This document shows, piece by piece, positions 39,076 through 49,700 of a stretch of DNA of 64,000 bases; within the stretch, counting starts at the first letter, position 1; every line of letters starts with the position of its first letter. Origin of the DNA: Ogataea parapolymorpha DL-1. Lineage: Eukaryota; Ascomycota; Pichiomycetes; Pichiales; Pichiaceae. Below the pieces are notes generated by a model. That model ran no database searches, was not told the origin of the DNA, and worked only from the letters and a program-made list of their open reading frames with translations. The stretch spans positions 248,001-312,000 of the forward strand of contig NC_027861.1 in the NCBI RefSeq assembly GCF_000187245.1, read 5' to 3'. Made by a program: the position numbers and the translations under genes.

Positions 39076-39864
39076 ATGGGAAGAGGACCAAAGAAGCATC
39101 TCAAGAGATTAGCAGCTCCAAAGCACTGGATGCTCGACAAGTTGTCGGGTGTTTACGCCCCAAGACCATCTCCAGGTCCACACAAGCTGAGAGAGTCTCT
39201 TCCATTGATTGTCTTTCTGAGAAACAGATTAAAGTATGCTTTGAACGGTAGAGAAGTCAAGGCCATCTTGATGCAAAGACACGTCAAGGTTGACGGCAAG
39301 GTGAGAACCGACTCTACCTTCCCAGCTGGTTTCATGGATGTGATCACTTTGGAGGCCACTAACGAGAACTTCAGACTCATCTACGACGTGAAAGGTAGAT
39401 TTGCTGTCCACAGAATCACTGCTGAAGAAGCCTCCTACAAGTTGGGCAAGGTCAAGAAGGTCCAGCTTGGTAAGAAGGGTATTCCATACGTTGTTACCCA
39501 CGACGGTAGAACTATCAGATACCCAGACCCAGCCATCAAAGTCAATGACACCGTCAAGATCGATCTCGAAACCGGAAAGATTACTGACTTCCTCAAATTT
39601 GACACTGGTAGATTGGTCATGGTGACCGGTGGTCGTAACTTGGGTAGAGTTGGTGTTATCACCAACAAAGAGAGACACGAGGGAGGTTTCGACTTGGTCC
39701 ACATCAAGGACGCTTTGGAGAACACTTTCGTCACCAGACTCTCGAACGTGTTTGTTATTGGTGCTGAAGCCGGTAAGCCATACGTTTCTTTGCCAAAGGG
39801 TAAGGGTATCAAATTGTCCATTGCCGAAGAGAGAGACAGAAGAAGAGCCTTGGCTGGTTTGTAA
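39076..39864 (+). CDS. RPS4: 40S ribosomal protein eS4 (Rps4)
   Basis: A 262-residue eS4 protein of the small ribosomal subunit. It starts [18 protein letters not shown] and contains an S4-like region ([19 protein letters not shown]), the central eS4 domain and a C-terminal KOW motif ([15 protein letters not shown]). Length matches the usual 261-263. Codon use is strongly biased towards AGA, TTG, GGT and AAG, as for a highly expressed gene. The S. cerevisiae genes carry an intron near the start; here the frame is uninterrupted. Confidence 0.98.
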   Translation: MGRGPKKHLKRLAAPKHWMLDKLSGVYAPRPSPGPHKLRESLPLIVFLRNRLKYALNGREVKAILMQRHVKVDGKVRTDSTFPAGFMDVITLEATNENFRLIYDVKGRFAVHRITAEEASYKLGKVKKVQLGKKGIPYVVTHDGRTIRYPDPAIKVNDTVKIDLETGKITDFLKFDTGRLVMVTGGRNLGRVGVITNKERHEGGFDLVHIKDALENTFVTRLSNVFVIGAEAGKPYVSLPKGKGIKLSIAEERDRRRALAGL

Positions 39865-39934
39865 GTATCATAGGTTTTTAATAGGAACCAGTAGAGGAAT
39901 GAATCGTTACTTCTATATACAGTCTGTAGATCAA

Positions 39935-40765
39935 TCACTTTTTGAATGGATACTCCACGTCCTCGTCTTTGCGCTTCCAGATCTTCTTCTTCTTTTTAGT
40001 CGGAATGTATTCCACGAACAGCTCTTCGCAATTCTTTTTCTTGAACTGCTTGATGAATCTTGGATCCCACAACTCAGAAGCAATTCCAAGGTCTTTGCAA
40101 CATCTCATTAGCGCGTTAGATTTGCATCCTTCCGTGGCGGTGGGAATGCCCTTATCGCTAAAAAAGGTTTGCTCGCCCCTGGCAATAGACACCAATCTAC
40201 CATAAATCACAAGACCATACTCCCTAGTTAGTAAACCACCTAATCCAGACTTGGATATAAGCGTCTCCGAACGAGGTGCCAGACCCCAAGCTCCAGGACC
40301 AAAAGCCTTATTAAGAATCCGTCTATACTTAATTTCCGGTAGATAAAGCAGTCCGTCGGGCGTGATTTCGATGTCGTTGTCTGGAATTGGCTCTGATAGA
40401 ATTTGCTGTGCTTCCTTCGGGAATGCCTGATTAGCTAGTCCGTGGAACGTTTCGGACCAGTTGTGAGACCCTTCCACTTGCTGAGACGAGTAATCGTTCA
40501 AAGACGACTCAAAGAACTGAGATATTGGTCCTTGAGAAGGAGTGGACGACTCAACGCTTGATCCTGAGGAGGCAGTGCTCACGACAGGATCAATAGGGGT
40601 AGCGGGCTTTTCTGGGGTCGCCGCCTTCTTGAACGTTTTGGTGGTTTTCGCCGAAGTTGCCCCCAGGTCGTTCATAAAGGCCTCCTGCATTGCATGGAAG
40701 TCAGAGACGTATCGGCGAGAAACCAGCCCCACTGTCTGCTTCAAATATCGACTGTGTCTAAGCAT
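39935..40765 (-). CDS. MGM101: Mitochondrial genome maintenance protein Mgm101
   Basis: A 276-residue protein with an Arg-rich mitochondrial presequence ([18 protein letters not shown]), a Ser/Pro/Thr-rich linker (about 45-100) and the conserved Rad52-related core: [56 protein letters not shown] and [27 protein letters not shown]. Family knowledge: Mgm101 is a nucleoid ssDNA-annealing protein needed for mtDNA recombination and maintenance. Length is near the S. cerevisiae 269. Confidence 0.96.
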   Translation of the reverse strand: MLRHSRYLKQTVGLVSRRYVSDFHAMQEAFMNDLGATSAKTTKTFKKAATPEKPATPIDPVVSTASSGSSVESSTPSQGPISQFFESSLNDYSSQQVEGSHNWSETFHGLANQAFPKEAQQILSEPIPDNDIEITPDGLLYLPEIKYRRILNKAFGPGAWGLAPRSETLISKSGLGGLLTREYGLVIYGRLVSIARGEQTFFSDKGIPTATEGCKSNALMRCCKDLGIASELWDPRFIKQFKKKNCEELFVEYIPTKKKKKIWKRKDEDVEYPFKK

Positions 40766-40895
40766 GTTGGTTGTATTGAAGGTTTTTGAAGCAACGGGAA
40801 TAATTTATTATAAGGAGCCGCAACTTTTTGTGACAGATAGTTATTTACTTTTTCTAGGAGAAAAAAAGCCTCGAACGTGTCGTATCATCTAAATC

Positions 40896-43121
40896 ATGGC
40901 TCCTAAACAGAGGTTGCCTGCTAAAAGCTCTGTACGTGATCAGTCAGCTAAGCTGATTGATACAAACTCGGTAATTGATCCGGCCATGGACAAGTATTAC
41001 CAGCTGACGAGCGTCGTGCTCACTTTCCTGGCCCTGGCCACAAGATTCTATTTCATCTGGTACCCCGACGAAGTGGTGTTTGACGAGGTTCATTTCGGAA
41101 AATTTGCATCTTACTACCTAGAGCGGACCTACTTCTTTGATCTACACCCGCCCTTTGCCAAACTATTGATTGCCTTTGTGGGATACCTTGTTGGATTCAA
41201 TGGAAAGTTCAAATTTGATAATATTGGGGACAGCTACATCACTAATTCTGTCCCATATATTCCATTGAGGGCATTGTCTGCGACCCTCGGAGCACTCACA
41301 GTTCCTCTGATCTTCAACACCATGAAGGAATGCGGTTACTCGATTCCAACGTGTACTTTCGCGGCGCTCCTCGTGCTTTTTGACAATGCCCACGTCGCAG
41401 AAACCAGATTGATCCTGTTGGACGCAACACTGATTGTCTCTGTTGCTGCCTCAGTCTACTGCTATGTCAAGTTTGTGAAGCAAAGAAACCAGCCATTTTC
41501 TCGTAATTGGTACAAATGGCTTTTCCTCACTGGGTTTTCTCTTTCCTGTGTCATTTCCACCAAATATGTTGGTGTCTTCACTTTTGCATGCATTGGAGTG
41601 GCTGTCATTTGGGACCTGTGGGAACTTTTGGACATCAAGAAAGGCCTCACAATTAGAATATTTGCTAGGCATGTTGTTCACAGAGCCATTGGGTTAATTG
41701 TATTCCCTTTCATGATCTACCTTGGCTGGTTCTATATCCATTTTGCGATTCTCACAAAGTCTGGACCGGGCGATGCCTTCATGTCTTCTGATTTCCAGGA
41801 GACTCTTGGAGACTCTCCACTTGCTCGAGAGGCCAAAGAGGTTCAATACCACGACATCATTACCATCAAACACAGAGATACTGAATGCCTACTCCATTCT
41901 CATACTTTCCATTATCCGTTAAGGTATGACGACGGAAGAATTTCTTCGCAAGGTCAGCAAGTCACCTGTGTTAAAGATTTTGAAGACGAAAACAATTACT
42001 GGCAAATCCTTCCTGCTCTTCCGTATCCAGATGGCCAACTTCAAGGCCAAACTGTCAAGCAAGGAGACACAATCAGACTGAAACACGTTGCTACTGATGG
42101 CTACCTGCTGACTCACGACGTCGCTTCTCCATTGTATCCTACTAACGAGGAATTTACCGTCATCAACATTGAAGAAGGAGAAACCACCAGATTTAATGAC
42201 ACATTATTCAGACTTGATCCATTCGACAAGAGAAAAAGTGATGTCCTCAAGACTAAAGCTTCGGTTGTCAAATTCTTCCATGTTCCTACCATCGTGACCA
42301 TGTGGACTCACGACGATCAGCTCCTGCCAGAATGGGGTTTCAACCAGCAAGAGGTCAACGGTAACAAGAAAGTGGGCGATGCAGACAACTACTGGACAAT
42401 CGACACTATTATCGGTCTCTCCGATAAGCGCGCGGAATACGTTCCTAAGGAAGTCAAGCAGTTGCCATTCATGACGAAGTGGTACGAGCTGCAAATGACC
42501 ATGTTTGAACAGAACAACAAGTTGAGCTCCTCACATCCATTTGCTTCCCTCCCTGAATCCTGGCCGCTTTCGTTATCTGGCGTGTCCTTTTGGACCAAGG
42601 CGGAAACCAGGGAACAAATCTATTTCATTGGAAACTTATTTGGATGGTGGCTCGAAGTGGGTCTTCTAATGACCTACTTAGGAATCTTGTTGGCCGATCA
42701 GGTCACCAGAAGAAGAGAAATCTATGTTCTGAACAACAAGTCCAGAGCTCGATTGTACAAAAGCATCGGATTCTTCTTTTGTGGCTGGGCCACCCACTAC
42801 TTCCCATTCTTCCTCATGAATAGACAGCGTTTCCTTCACCATTACCTTCCTGCTCATTTATTGGCAGCCATGTTCTCGGCTGCCCTGCTGGAGTTTTTAT
42901 TCACTGATAACAGAACTGAGGAATTTAGAGATCCTAAAGACACTACCAAGGCTGGCAGCATATACTGGATTCCATACATTTCAGTACTTGTGCTACTCAC
43001 TGCTGCCTTGGTGAGTATGTTCATTTACCTAGCTCCTCTTACTTACGGAAATGTGTCCCTGTCTGTTCCAGAAGTTTTGCAAAGACAATTCTTCGATATC
43101 AAATTGCATTTCGCTAAATAA
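40896..43121 (+). CDS. PMT4: Protein O-mannosyltransferase Pmt4 (GT39)
   Basis: A 741-residue ER membrane enzyme adding mannose from dolichyl-phosphate mannose to Ser/Thr of secretory proteins. Seen: the catalytic DE pair in PDEVVFDEVHFGKFASYY, a first hydrophobic block, a luminal MIR region (about 320-510) with LLHSHTFHYPLRYDDGR and SSQGQQVTC, then further membrane helices. The RxxxGRxSSQGQQVT motif is characteristic of the Pmt4 subgroup, which acts as a homodimer on membrane-anchored proteins. The stop is 1 bp from the convergent Nudix gene's stop. Confidence 0.93.
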   Translation: MAPKQRLPAKSSVRDQSAKLIDTNSVIDPAMDKYYQLTSVVLTFLALATRFYFIWYPDEVVFDEVHFGKFASYYLERTYFFDLHPPFAKLLIAFVGYLVGFNGKFKFDNIGDSYITNSVPYIPLRALSATLGALTVPLIFNTMKECGYSIPTCTFAALLVLFDNAHVAETRLILLDATLIVSVAASVYCYVKFVKQRNQPFSRNWYKWLFLTGFSLSCVISTKYVGVFTFACIGVAVIWDLWELLDIKKGLTIRIFARHVVHRAIGLIVFPFMIYLGWFYIHFAILTKSGPGDAFMSSDFQETLGDSPLAREAKEVQYHDIITIKHRDTECLLHSHTFHYPLRYDDGRISSQGQQVTCVKDFEDENNYWQILPALPYPDGQLQGQTVKQGDTIRLKHVATDGYLLTHDVASPLYPTNEEFTVINIEEGETTRFNDTLFRLDPFDKRKSDVLKTKASVVKFFHVPTIVTMWTHDDQLLPEWGFNQQEVNGNKKVGDADNYWTIDTIIGLSDKRAEYVPKEVKQLPFMTKWYELQMTMFEQNNKLSSSHPFASLPESWPLSLSGVSFWTKAETREQIYFIGNLFGWWLEVGLLMTYLGILLADQVTRRREIYVLNNKSRARLYKSIGFFFCGWATHYFPFFLMNRQRFLHHYLPAHLLAAMFSAALLEFLFTDNRTEEFRDPKDTTKAGSIYWIPYISVLVLLTAALVSMFIYLAPLTYGNVSLSVPEVLQRQFFDIKLHFAK

Positions 43122-43122
43122 G

Positions 43123-44061
43123 CTAGCGAAGAGGAAATGGCAAATTTCTGTGTAATCTAGCAGCAACCTCAATATAATGGGGCTCAGTTTCCGGTAAGAT
43201 ATACCCATGTCTCATCAAGAAGTCTATTATAACACCTGAGCACGTTGGCGTAAAATGCCCGGATTTAACAAGATCACATATTTTGGGAATATCCAGCAAC
43301 TGAAAATCCTCAGCTTCACCATCCACGGGACTTGGGAGCGTCTTGCCGCTCATTTCCAAGTCGTAGAGATATTCCACCTCGGGCTGCAGCAAGCCAGCCT
43401 CTGAAGTATAATCTCCTTTTTCTGACTGGTAGAAGAAAGACATCACGCCAACGTTGCGCAGATTCTGCTTGACGACGTCCTCCGTCAATCCTGCCTCTTC
43501 ATAGCACTCTTTAATGCACGTTTCCATTAGCCCGTGCGGGTAACCAAGTCCACCGGCTACGGTGTTGTCGAGCATCCCTGGAAACGTTTGTTTGGTGGCA
43601 GATCTTCTAGGAATCCAGAGCTTCAAACCTTCCTTGGTACGTACGTAACCGTTAATGTGAACTCCGTACATTACCACGCCCAGAAGAGGACATAGCGCTC
43701 GCTCCAAGTACATGTACGGCTCCTTGTCGGGCGAATATATCGTGTACAACTCGTTTCTCCACCCTTCGAGAGTGGAAAATAACCCCGCGTTCTTCCATTC
43801 CATGGCCATTTGATTCAGCTTGTCAGATCTGAGCTCCACAGTGGATAGTTCTGGAGAAAGTTGAATGCTTCGGTTACTTTTGTCCACAGATACAAGGCCT
43901 GAACGATCTAATTCCGTGACGACAAGTGGAAGCAGATAGCCTAACTGAAAACTGCGGTCATGAGAGTATAACACATAGACAGACTCTTGAAAGGTGTCGT
44001 AACCTTCCTCATGAGGATAAGGCACGACATCCATTCTTTTGATCGCATCTAGGAACGACAT
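43123..44061 (-). CDS. Nudix hydrolase of the YJR142W/Tnr3 type
   Basis: A 312-residue protein starting at the ATG at 44061. The N-terminal ~120 residues match the family-specific pre-domain (WRNELYTIYSPDKEPYMYLERA). The Nudix domain has LWIPRRSATKQTFPGMLDNTVAGGL and a Nudix box ending KECYEEAGL, in which the usual Arg is Lys, as is common in this subfamily. Relatives hydrolyse oxidised or phosphorylated thiamine diphosphate derivatives; Tnr3 of fission yeast fuses it to thiamine pyrophosphokinase. THI6 is in the same window but not adjacent. Confidence 0.88.
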   Translation of the reverse strand: MSFLDAIKRMDVVPYPHEEGYDTFQESVYVLYSHDRSFQLGYLLPLVVTELDRSGLVSVDKSNRSIQLSPELSTVELRSDKLNQMAMEWKNAGLFSTLEGWRNELYTIYSPDKEPYMYLERALCPLLGVVMYGVHINGYVRTKEGLKLWIPRRSATKQTFPGMLDNTVAGGLGYPHGLMETCIKECYEEAGLTEDVVKQNLRNVGVMSFFYQSEKGDYTSEAGLLQPEVEYLYDLEMSGKTLPSPVDGEAEDFQLLDIPKICDLVKSGHFTPTCSGVIIDFLMRHGYILPETEPHYIEVAARLHRNLPFPLR

Positions 44062-44124
44062 TAAGAAGCTAGCGTGCACAGCCAGAGATAAAAATAATTT
44101 CTATCAGCCTAACCAACACAGGCC

Positions 44125-46176
44125 ATGCACAGAGGTCTTCTTCGAGCGCTTGAGGAGGCCATCCAAAAAGAGCCAATTGATCAGGACGAGGTCAGCGCCT
44201 GTGCCGAACGTCTTCGAGCAGAACTGGAATCCACAAATGCAAAGATAGGAGACGAGCTGACCGTTTTGTATAACAAGATGGTTAATTCTGTTGAACGAGA
44301 GGTCTCCTTCTTGGAAGCTTTGATTGTGCTCAAAGACTACGTTAAGAATCTGGATGTTTGGACTGCAAAATACGCTGAGATTTCAATAGACTCAGCTGGC
44401 CTGAATCTTCGCCTGACTAAGCTCGCTACGGAACTGGTAGAATGGGCCATGGATCGCGATCTGGCCCGATTTTTTGTCCAAAAGTATTTACAGACATTTG
44501 ACGTACCATCTGATATATCATTCGAAGACAACGAGAAGCATAGATTCCGTCGACTGAACATACGAAGGATCTTATCATCTTATATCAAAGTGGATGCTCC
44601 TGGGTTGTTCTCCATTTTAGCAGACACTTTAGTCACAAAGGACCTCCAAACACTTGCGCTTTTTCAGAGTATTATGGAATGCCCTCTCAATGCCCAATTT
44701 GAAAGCCTGCCCTTATTCGAGCGCTTGTTAGACGTGCTGGAGAGATGCGACTCTTCGGTGCAAGGGTGTGCCCTTAATGCGCTTTGTGTATTGGCACCGA
44801 TGGTGGTAAGGTCCTTCAAGGAACAGTTTGGCAGGGTGAGCGATATCTTTGTAAAACTCGCAGACGAAAATGTGGAGTATATGCGGCTTGGAGGGCTTCT
44901 ATATGCTGTTTCACCACAGCAGTTCATATCAACGGTAAAAAATCGGCTCGCTACCAAATCGAAAAACATCTTGACCAATATGCGTTTGCACCCTGCTTTA
45001 CTGGAAGGACAGGAAATTGAGCAGGAGGAGACAATCGAGCTGATGAAGTCCTATGTATCAGATTTTGGGAAGGCCCAAGCGATAGATCTTGAACACCTGC
45101 TGGATGATTACAAACATGTTTTCGCCAAGAGCGAGGAAAAAGAGGAACTTTCTGAGCCAATGCAGTTTTATCAACGCGAAATGTTGATTTTGAGCAATGA
45201 GCTCAGTTTTTCCGAGTACGTTCGACATGCGCTAGCTATGGAGCGCAAGAAACCAGATCCGAAGGAAGTTAGACTCAAAATTGAGGTCACTAACCCAATT
45301 GCACCCACGCCACGGTCTGCAACCCCGGAAAGGAATATGGATGAGGGACTGATTTTGAAAAACAACGAAAAATTGCGGGCAGAAATTCTACTATTGACAA
45401 GCGAAGTGGGCCAGCTTCGTGAACAGAACCAAGCACTAGAACTGCAAGTTATGGACAGGGATAAATCCCTCGGTCCCTTAAGGGAAGAATTAAGTAAGCT
45501 CAGAAACAAGACCATTTATTTGAAAGAGGTCAACACCGCTTTGGAGGAGAAATTGGACTCCGCAAAGTGGAGCTCAACGGATACATTGGCGGAACTTACA
45601 TCAGACTCTGCTGACAACTTGCAGTCTCAGGAGAAATTAGAAAAGATAGCCAAATATCGTGAACAACAAATAGCTCATATTCATGAAAGCTATCAAAGCG
45701 AAATCAGGGAATTAGAGCGTGAAATAGACTCCCTACGTCTTGAAAAGCGAGAAAAATCGAATGAGATTGTGCGACGACAAGTATCGCTGTTCCAAAGTAA
45801 ACTAAAAGAGTACGAAATGTTAAACGAACAACTAGAAAAACAGATACAAACTCAAGAAAAATATCTCATTCAGTTGAGATCCACACAACCAATTCAGATC
45901 CCACAGACAACACCAGCTAGACCCCTCCTGTCTCCCAACGGCTACGACTCTTCAAACAGCATCTACAAAAACGAGGAAAATTTTATGCTCAACAGAGTGA
46001 GAAAAGCTAGATCGACCGAGTTTACAGCTTCGAACTATAGTTCTTCAGAACGTCAAATGAATCCATCCGGATTTAGCTTTAGTATTCGTCGCCACGCCAA
46101 TCCTACAATTGATACTTCCAATATAGCCGTTAAAGGTCGTGGAGGAATTCAAAATAAAGCAAAGCTAAAAATGTAG
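44125..46176 (+). CDS. TSC1: Hamartin (Tsc1) homologue
   Basis: A 683-residue protein. The N-terminal ~340 residues are all-helical repeats; the segment LYAVSPQQFISTVK followed by MRLHPALLEG (residues about 260-295) parallels the LYxxxPxxFxxFLR and xRxHPELxxG motifs of human hamartin. A long coiled coil follows (about 405-590), then a polar tail with Ser/Thr. This architecture is that of hamartin, the scaffold that stabilises Tsc2 (tuberin) and restrains Rheb-TORC1. S. cerevisiae lacks it; S. pombe has it. It is shorter than S. pombe Tsc1 (about 900 aa). It ends 26 bp before the next gene's ATG. Confidence 0.75.
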   Translation: MHRGLLRALEEAIQKEPIDQDEVSACAERLRAELESTNAKIGDELTVLYNKMVNSVEREVSFLEALIVLKDYVKNLDVWTAKYAEISIDSAGLNLRLTKLATELVEWAMDRDLARFFVQKYLQTFDVPSDISFEDNEKHRFRRLNIRRILSSYIKVDAPGLFSILADTLVTKDLQTLALFQSIMECPLNAQFESLPLFERLLDVLERCDSSVQGCALNALCVLAPMVVRSFKEQFGRVSDIFVKLADENVEYMRLGGLLYAVSPQQFISTVKNRLATKSKNILTNMRLHPALLEGQEIEQEETIELMKSYVSDFGKAQAIDLEHLLDDYKHVFAKSEEKEELSEPMQFYQREMLILSNELSFSEYVRHALAMERKKPDPKEVRLKIEVTNPIAPTPRSATPERNMDEGLILKNNEKLRAEILLLTSEVGQLREQNQALELQVMDRDKSLGPLREELSKLRNKTIYLKEVNTALEEKLDSAKWSSTDTLAELTSDSADNLQSQEKLEKIAKYREQQIAHIHESYQSEIRELEREIDSLRLEKREKSNEIVRRQVSLFQSKLKEYEMLNEQLEKQIQTQEKYLIQLRSTQPIQIPQTTPARPLLSPNGYDSSNSIYKNEENFMLNRVRKARSTEFTASNYSSSERQMNPSGFSFSIRRHANPTIDTSNIAVKGRGGIQNKAKLKM

Positions 46177-46202
46177 CTTTAGCTCACAAGATTAAGTCTT
46201 CT

Positions 46203-46774
46203 ATGAAAAACACCTTTAGGAAGACAAAAATCAATCCAAAACGGCCAACTAGACTGACACATAAAGATCTGGGAGACGATTCTGATGATGTTTGGAAGAA
46301 GGTAAGTTTTCATGTTCAAAATCTAACATATAGACTCGGGCCGCATGCAAGTCAACAATAGAGAAAACGCTGTCGCAAATACAAGCAAAACGTGAATCTG
46401 TCGTCGACCCTGGTCAGTTAGCATCTGAATACGAGTGTTTGCTCTATGAATCACGGAAACATAATCTGGAAAACTATAAGGAGCGATTTCGAAAAGACTT
46501 GATTGCTTTAAAAAATCAGAGCACAGAATTTGCCCAGGATCTTCTCAGGGGTAACATGTCCATGAAAGAATTTTGCAGATTGAAAGATTCAGAGTTGTTA
46601 TCAAAAAGGCAAAGGACCGAGGACAAACAGCTTCTCGAAAAAGAATTGAAAAGTAAAATCACTACAAACCTGCCAGAGACTATCAATCAAATTAAAAGTC
46701 AAGCCAACACTGTATCTGAAAAATGGGGTATCAGTGAAAGCGCTGCTAAAATTGATCCCGAGTTTGAAAACTGA
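46203..46774 (+). CDS. TFIIS central-domain protein lacking the zinc ribbon (one intron)
   Basis: A 179-residue protein after removing a 32-nt intron. Exon 1 (46203-46301) encodes a basic start ending DDSDDVWKK; exon 2 (46334-46774) continues TRAACKSTIEKTL. The pattern fits the TFIIS domain II three-helix bundle: an R/K-rich first helix, LASEYECLLYES, YKERFRKDLIALKNQ, and LLRGNMSMKEFCRLKDSELLS. The protein then ends without the C-terminal zinc ribbon or an N-terminal LW domain, PHD or SPOC domain. It would bind RNA polymerase II without cleavage-stimulating activity; that is inference. The start is 26 bp after TSC1's stop. Confidence 0.65.
46302..46333 (+). other. Intron of the TFIIS-domain gene (32 nt)
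   Basis: GTAAGT at 46302, branch site TCTAAC, ATATAG ending at 46333. Phase 0. It is the shortest of the four introns; without splicing, translation from the first ATG meets the stop codon TAA inside the branch site TCTAAC. Confidence 0.8.
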
Positions 46775-46779
46775 TCTAT

Positions 46780-49700
46780 TTATGGTACTATATTGATCGC
46801 CGAAGTTTCGTCGTGCTTTTGTTTTTTGGTTTGTTGAGACGACTCTTCATCGTCTGATGCTCGCTTAATGCTGAATTCGATCGCTGGTTCTAATTTTAGT
46901 TCTTGGCAATTCATTGTGGGAGTTTTGGGGGTCTGTTCACTTCCGTCGTCGTTAGAAGTGCTAATAACTGTTTTTATTTCTGGATTCTTGTTTTTATCGT
47001 CTATTGTATATTTGAGCAAATTTCCTTCGCCATTTTCTCGCTTTATTGAATCCAGTAGCTTGCCCACAGCACTAATCGTCTGAATACAAAATGGCGTAAT
47101 GTCTCTTCTCGCCACCTTGACTTTTTCACGACTAGGAGTTGAGGGCTGCCCAGGTTTGTTTTTACTTCCCACAAATTCAACCTGCGAGGATTTTTCATAT
47201 TCGGGAACAAGGTTCTTGGTAGCACAATCCTCATAACGTGTGAAAAGTATTAGAAACAATGTATGGAAGCATTCGTCTATCACACCAGTTGCAGCAAATC
47301 CATTGGCCATACGTCTGAACTCTCCAACTTCGAACAAAAAGTACAAAATAAGCTTTTCTTCGCCTGTGAAGGTTTCCTTTTCTTTCATCATCTGCACGAA
47401 CTCCTTGCTTTTTGCAACAAAGTCAGCAAATACAAGTTTCGACAACACTTCGTCCAAGAACCCTGGCACAACGTGCACAATTTCCTTGATGATAGCACAA
47501 GTTTTCGCAACTGCAAGATCAAATACTTTGATCTGGTCAATCATGCTTGAGCCCAATTTCCTCAGCTTTTTGATAAGCTGGAACAAAGAGTGAACATCTT
47601 TTGAGCGATCCAAAAGCTCAACAAAAAAAACAATGTAGTTGTGGTTGTAAACAAAATGTTTTCCAGGGCGCTCATTCTCCGGTTTCCATATGTTGCTGAG
47701 ATTTCGCACAGTGGACTTGAGATTGATGATAGAGAGCATTTCATTCTTCGCGGCCTCCAGGTCATTATACTGGTCAATGTAGATCTTGGCAATGCGATAT
47801 TTGGGCCTATGTTGCCAATTTTTCCTATCGTAAGAGATGCATTTTTGAAGAAGACCTATTATCTTTTTGCCAAACTCATCTAAATTTGATGCTTCACATG
47901 AGAATTCTTGGAACAGCAAGTCGCTTTTCAACACGCTTAATCCTTCTTCGAGAGAGACGTCCCCACGCATTACTGACTTATAGGTCAAAGAACATAGAAA
48001 GTAATGAGGCTCAACAATATGGTCATCCCGGTCGCTCGCCTTCAGAGCAAGATCACAGGCTGTAAGAAGACTTTTGGCGACAGTTTTGTAACGATTCTTT
48101 CCCCTGAGTTTAGATTGCGACTTTGCAAGGTAGAAGTGGCTATACCAATCTTTCGGGTTCAAATTACATGCTTGACGAAAACAGATCTCTAGGACTTTGT
48201 ATACTGTGACATTGAGTGGAAGATGAAGAGTAGGTGACAATGTGCTCGAATTTTCAATGCAGGTTGGTTCGGCATCAGAATCAACTTCCAACGCCAGCCT
48301 TTCCATAGGACTCATCATTGCATTGTACAGTTCTTTCCCCAGAGAAGTCCATAACATTGTAGCAACCGGGGTGAGTTCCTTTTGCCTCTCTGTACTGAGC
48401 CTAGTGAATAAACTAATTGACATGAAGTAGCAGAGTAATGACTTGCGTTGCAATATAGCAGTGTTGCGTTTCTTGTCCACATTGTTGAGCTTGTCAGAAG
48501 TCCAAATGATATCATCCTCTACCAGGTAAGAATAGGCTTGTGCCAGGAGAAGCCACGACTCAAACCTGTAAGATCCAGAGGCAATATCGTATTCAAACAT
48601 TTTAATAACAAAGTCAAGCTCAGCCGAGCGTCCTTGCATGGTTCTTTTGCGAATTTTGAATAACGTTAAGGCAAGTAAACCTTGCATGAAATAAACTCCG
48701 TCTGCTAGATCATTCGTTTCATTTTCAGCTATTGGCTCGTCGAGAGGAATGGACAACAAACCATAAAAAGACAATCTCATGAGACGCGTGTCTAAAGATC
48801 TGGTCTCTAGATACTCCGTTAGAGCCTCCATATTATTTGAGACAGAGTAGTTATCCGGCTCAGGATCTCCCAAAACATCATAAATCATGTCCAGAATATT
48901 TTTGATGTCTGCCTTGGGAACATTGAAAATTGGATGCTTGCGCTTGTAACAATATTTCATCATATATTTGTTCACTGTAATTGCATTGACCTTTTCCATT
49001 GTGCCTGGCTCGGCCCCGTGATCAAAAGTGCTGAAACTATCCGTCGATATGTTAATCCCATAGTGGCATTTCAGAGTCTGGAAGAAATCGTTATCAGACT
49101 GCTCCCAGTCCAGATCTACTAGCCTTTTCTCAACGAAGTCCAAAAACACGCTATTGTATCCATTGCATATATGACGAAGCCCAAGTTGTTCGTGCAATAT
49201 GGCGTAGAAGTCATTGAGGTACTCTGGTTTTCGATCAATCAAACTGCAAGAATAGTAAAGGCTAAGGAGTGTAAAGCTGACAACAGCAATATCCGCTAGC
49301 TTCTTGTAAGCCATTCTGGATTTTGCTCTCATTGAGATTCGAGTATTGGAAAGTTGAGCACTATCCTCGTGGAGCAGAAAGATATAGGAAAGTGTTGAGA
49401 ACTTTGCTAGTATAAGAAGAACATTCTTTGTGCTGGACAGTTGCAAATCCCATCGTTTTTGGACCCCGATGTTTACAAGGTCTTTTGCAAATAGGTCAAA
49501 GAACCCAAGTATTTTGAGCAGCAACTGTTTGCGTTGAAAGAATGTCTTTTCGGCAAAGTTTGCGCCCTCAATTTCCATCAACATTATCTGTAGCACTCGT
49601 TCAAAGCCGCGTAAAAATTTATCCGTTAGCTCTGCTTCACGATAAAACTTAAACAGCATAGTCCATAAACGCATCTTAAGCTCGAAGGGTGATCTGCTGA

